From Arthrobacter globiformis (GTDB taxonomy: Bacteria > Actinomycetota > Actinomycetes > Actinomycetales > Micrococcaceae), in NCBI RefSeq assembly GCF_030815865.1, contig NZ_JAUSXI010000001.1, positions 3,906,001 through 3,970,000 on the forward strand: 64,000 bases of DNA. Direction: 5' to 3'. This document shows, piece after piece, positions 61,398-64,000 of this stretch (positions are counted from its first letter, which is position 1; each line of letters starts with the position of its first letter). Under the pieces are notes generated by a model, which worked only from the letters and a program-made list of their open reading frames with translations, was not told the DNA's origin and did not search any database. The translations under genes were made by a program, and so were the position numbers.

Positions 61398-62357
61398 CTA
61401 CTTAACGATGCCCTTGTCCTTGAGCCACGCAGCGGCCGCGTCCTTGGCGTTCTGCTTCTGGCTGCCGCTCACCGCACGGTTGAGGTTGATCAGGTCCTCA
61501 GTGGTGAGGGTCTTGGAGACATTGTTGAGTGCCTCCTTGGCCTTGTCCGTCACCTTGGCGTCGTTGTAGAGCGGCAGCACCTGCTGGGCCTTGAAGTTGT
61601 TCTTCGGGTCCTCGAGCACAACAAGGTCGTTATCGGCGATGGACGGCGTGGTGGTGAAGATGTCAGCCACCTGGACCTCGTCGTTCAGGAGCGCCTGCAG
61701 CGTCAGGTTGCCGCCGCCGTCGCTGAAGGGCTTCAGCGCCTTGAGTTCGCAGCCGTAGTTCTTCTTGAGCCCCGGGAACCCGTAGGACCGGGTTTCAAAT
61801 GTGGCGGGTGCGGCCATGGTCAGGTCCTTGCAGACCTTGGCCAGGTCCTCGATCGACGTCAGCTGGTACTTTTCGGCGGTGGCCTTGGTGACCACCATGG
61901 CGTCCTTGTCCTCGGCCTTCGATGGCTCAAGCACGGCGAGTCCTTGCGGCAGCTTGTCCGGAAGAGCCTTGTAGATGTCCTCCGGCGTGACCTCGGCAGC
62001 CTGCGCATCGACGTGGGACAGCAGGTTGCCGGAGTAGTCCGGAACGACGTCCACCGACCCGTCCTGCACCGCTTTGAAGTAGATCTCCCGCGAGCCGATG
62101 TTCGGCTTGGTGGTGGCGGTGACTCCGGCCGCGCTCAGGGCACCGGCGTAGATCTCGGCGATGATCTGGCTTTCCGGGAAGTCCGCGGAGCCGACGACGA
62201 GGGAACCGCCGGAGGTGGCACCCCCGGTTGCACTTGTGGACGGGGACGACAGCGGATTGCCGCTGCTGCAGGCGGACAGGGCAAGAGCGAGGCCGACACC
62301 GGCGGCGAGGCCGCCCAGGCCACGGCGGGTAAGAGTCGTGCGGACGGGGTAATTCAT
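61398..62357 (-). CDS. opuCC: glycine-betaine/osmoprotectant-binding lipoprotein
   Basis: Protein of 319 aa from ATG 62357, overlapping the stop of the upstream permease (ATGA). Lipobox LSAC at about residue 30, then an OpuAC domain (GGSLVVGSADFPESQIIAEIYAGAL, DVVPDYSGNLL, NDEVQVADIFTTTPSI). It binds quaternary-ammonium osmoprotectants (choline, betaine or similar). The aromatic cage cannot be assigned without alignment. Last gene of the operon. Confidence 0.88.
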   Translation of the reverse strand: MNYPVRTTLTRRGLGGLAAGVGLALALSACSSGNPLSSPSTSATGGATSGGSLVVGSADFPESQIIAEIYAGALSAAGVTATTKPNIGSREIYFKAVQDGSVDVVPDYSGNLLSHVDAQAAEVTPEDIYKALPDKLPQGLAVLEPSKAEDKDAMVVTKATAEKYQLTSIEDLAKVCKDLTMAAPATFETRSYGFPGLKKNYGCELKALKPFSDGGGNLTLQALLNDEVQVADIFTTTPSIADNDLVVLEDPKNNFKAQQVLPLYNDAKVTDKAKEALNNVSKTLTTEDLINLNRAVSGSQKQNAKDAAAAWLKDKGIVK

Positions 62358-63097
62358 GCGGTGCCTCCTTGAACAGCGGCTGCCGCGGGCGCGGCGGCCG
62401 AGAGATCGGTGACGGCCTTGCGGCCACCCTCGGAACGTGCAGACAGTCCCGGTGAAACGACCAGCCGCTGCACGGCCGCCAGGACAAGGTCGACGACGAT
62501 CGCCAGCGCCGCGATGAGGAGCGACCCTGCCAGCATCCTCGGGAAGTCCTGGAGCACCAGCCCGTCGAACAGGTAGCGGCCCAGGCCGCCGAGCGGAAGG
62601 TACGCCACCACCGACACGGTGGCGATCACCTGCAGCACGGCGGTGCGGACGCCGCCGAACATCACCAGGAGCCCGTTCGGAACCTCCACGCCGAACAGGA
62701 CCTGCAGCTCTTTCATACCCATGGCGCGGGCGGCGTCCACCACGTTTGAGTCCACGCTGGAAATGCCGGCGTAGGTACCGGCCAGCAACGGCGGCACCGT
62801 AAGGATGACCAGGGCCCACACCGGTGGCATGAGGCCGCTTCCGGCGACGAGGGCGAACAGCACCAGGAGCCCGAGCGTGGGCAGCGCGCGGAGGGCGCCG
62901 GCCACGGCCACGGCCACAACGCGGCCCCTGCCGGTGTGCCCGATGTAGAGGCCGACCGGGACAGCGATAGCGACGGCGATGATCAGGACCAGGCCGCTGT
63001 ACTGCAGGTGTTCGAGCAGGCGGACGGGGATGCCGCCCGGACCGGACCAGTGCGCTGGATCCGCGAGCCAGGCGAACGTTTCAGTGAAGATGTTCAT
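62354..63097 (-). CDS. opuCD: osmoprotectant ABC transporter permease
   Basis: Protein of 247 aa with six transmembrane segments and the OpuB/ProW-type permease loop (ALRALPTLGLLVLFALV, NVVDAARAMGMKELQVLFGVEVPN). ATG 63097 overlaps the upstream permease stop. The C-terminal 40 residues are an extra basic, Ala-rich tail. Confidence 0.88.
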   Translation of the reverse strand: MNIFTETFAWLADPAHWSGPGGIPVRLLEHLQYSGLVLIIAVAIAVPVGLYIGHTGRGRVVAVAVAGALRALPTLGLLVLFALVAGSGLMPPVWALVILTVPPLLAGTYAGISSVDSNVVDAARAMGMKELQVLFGVEVPNGLLVMFGGVRTAVLQVIATVSVVAYLPLGGLGRYLFDGLVLQDFPRMLAGSLLIAALAIVVDLVLAAVQRLVVSPGLSARSEGGRKAVTDLSAAAPAAAAVQGGTA

Positions 63098-63807
63098 GAG
63101 CCCGCCCCCGCGTGCACTTTGGCGTCCGCGAGGAATTCGGCGCCGGACCTGGCGTTCGCGTCGGTCTTTACGGAGCCGGCCCTGGTCCACGGTGTGAGGA
63201 CCCGTTCCAGGATCACCAGCAGAGCGTCCATCACCACTGCCAGCAGCAGGATGGCGACAATCCCCACCACCACTTCCGTGACGAAGTTCCGCTGCAGCCC
63301 GTCCGTGAACAGCATCCCCAGGTTTCCCACGCCCAGCAGCGCGGCGACGCTGACCAGGGAAATGTTGCTCACCGACACCACGCGGAGGCCGGCGAACATC
63401 ACGGGCAGGGACAGCGGCAGGTCGATCTGCAGGAACCGGGCGGCCGGCTTGTAGCCCATGGCCACGGCCGCCTGCCGGAGGTCGTCATCGACGGAATCGA
63501 AGGCGTCCATGGCAGCCCGCACCAGCAGCGCCACGGCGTAGATGGTCAGGGCGACGATGACGTTCAGCGGGTCAAGGATCCGCGTTCCCAGCAGCGGCGG
63601 GAGAATGATGAACAGCGCCAGCGACGGGATGGTGTAGAGCAGGGAGCTCACGGTGGCCACCAGCTGCCGCAGTGCGCTGTGCCGGCGCGAGAACTGTGCC
63701 AGCGGGATGGAGATCAGCAGACCCAGGACCATCGGAACCAGGGCCAGGACCAGGTGCTGGCCGGCCCGTTCAAAGACCATGGGGCTGTTCGCCAGGAACC
63801 ACTCCAT
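63094..63807 (-). CDS. opuCB: osmoprotectant ABC transporter permease
   Basis: Protein of 237 aa, ATG 63807 overlapping the ATP-binding protein stop. The permease loop is AMDAFDSVDDDLRQAAVAMGYKPAARFLQIDLPLS. It pairs with the second permease as a heterodimer. All four genes of the operon overlap by a few bases, showing strict coupling. Confidence 0.88.
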   Translation of the reverse strand: MEWFLANSPMVFERAGQHLVLALVPMVLGLLISIPLAQFSRRHSALRQLVATVSSLLYTIPSLALFIILPPLLGTRILDPLNVIVALTIYAVALLVRAAMDAFDSVDDDLRQAAVAMGYKPAARFLQIDLPLSLPVMFAGLRVVSVSNISLVSVAALLGVGNLGMLFTDGLQRNFVTEVVVGIVAILLLAVVMDALLVILERVLTPWTRAGSVKTDANARSGAEFLADAKVHAGAGS

Positions 63808-64000
63808 CAGAGGGCGCCCTGCCGGGTCTGGCGTGCGGACTCGATGACGGAGAGCACCTCCGCGCCCTTGACGATGCCGGCAACCTTGCCGTCGCCGTCG
63901 ACCGCGACGCCGAGCCCCGATGGGGAGGACAGCGCGGCGTCCAGGGCGCGCCGGAGGGTGTCGCCCGGCCGGAACAGGGAGCCGCCGGGGACGAGCTGGG
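63807..64000 (-). CDS. opuCA: osmoprotectant ABC transporter ATP-binding protein, C-terminal part (cut by window)
   Basis: Sixty-four codons in frame up to the stop at 63807-63809. They encode the end of a CBS domain (LGVAVDGDGKVAGIVKGAEVL-type run, then SVIESARQTRQGAL), as found at the C-terminus of OpuCA ATPases. The CBS pair senses ionic strength in this family. The ATPase domain lies beyond the right edge. Confidence 0.8.
   Translation of the reverse strand, partial: QLVPGGSLFRPGDTLRRALDAALSSPSGLGVAVDGDGKVAGIVKGAEVLSVIESARQTRQGAL

Overview
The window is chromosomal DNA of a high-GC actinobacterium, most likely Arthrobacter or Pseudarthrobacter (Micrococcaceae). The reasons are the high GC, frequent GTG starts, an actinobacterial-type DapD, DUF3107 and DUF3117 marker proteins, a SigE/RseA/TatB/Mrp block, and gene neighbourhoods that match, as I recall them, M. 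tuberculosis Rv3206c-Rv3211, Rv1201c-Rv1234, Rv1177-Rv1178 and Rv1107c-Rv1112. Almost all of it is ordinary, dense housekeeping sequence. No prophage, transposase, CRISPR array, rRNA or tRNA was recognised.

Layout. 1-1 kb: a broken multicopper oxidase. 1-3.6 kb: a MoeZ-type adenylyltransferase/sulfurtransferase (one frameshift), a TetR regulator, DUF3107 and a small membrane protein. 3.6-5.5 kb: a small accessory patch with a CmtR-like Cd/Pb sensor, its palindromic operator and a CDF metal exporter, bracketed by two copies of a VOC-gene fragment. 5.4-9.4 kb: thiamine synthesis (TPP riboswitch, thiO-thiS-thiG, divergent thiE) followed by a pterin dehydratase-VOC fusion. 9.4-15.5 kb: a nucleic-acid block (ferritin-like protein, RNB exoribonuclease, DEAD-box helicase with a long leader, solitary DNA methyltransferase, PHP phosphoesterase). 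15.5-24.8 kb: aminopeptidase P, a stress protein with hexapeptide repeats, an MgtE-N/CBS protein, DUF1003, Mrp, TatB, RseA, SigE, an O-methyltransferase and DUF3117.

25-39.6 kb: a PIG-V-like mannosyltransferase, a DivIVA-like protein, a LOG-family hydrolase, a GluABCD-type amino-acid uptake operon, dapE and dapD (divergent), two proteins of unknown function, TetR, citrate synthase gltA (one frameshift), dapC, ferredoxin and an isolated SH3-like domain. The three dap genes together cover the succinylase branch of lysine/diaminopimelate synthesis. 39.6-52.5 kb: an MFS exporter divergent from an ArsR regulator, TypA/BipA, an SGNH lipoprotein, and a peptide ABC importer (fused ATPase, OppC, OppB with an extra membrane domain, OppA) with a PH-domain gene inserted in it. 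52.6-64 kb: YchF, RmuC, IspH, a membrane protein, exonuclease VII (xseA, xseB), PPK2, an AlaA-like aminotransferase and an osmoprotectant ABC transporter cut by the window edge.

Regulation visible in the sequence: the TPP riboswitch; two palindromic ArsR-family operators; several strong bidirectional terminators; hairpins between binding-protein and permease genes; and, at about a dozen genes, a TANNNT -10 box ending only 5-8 nt before the start codon with no Shine-Dalgarno, which points to leaderless transcription. Single-base frameshifts in gltA and moeZ lie in short G/C runs and look more like sequence errors than genuine gene loss. The multicopper oxidase has two and may be a true pseudogene.
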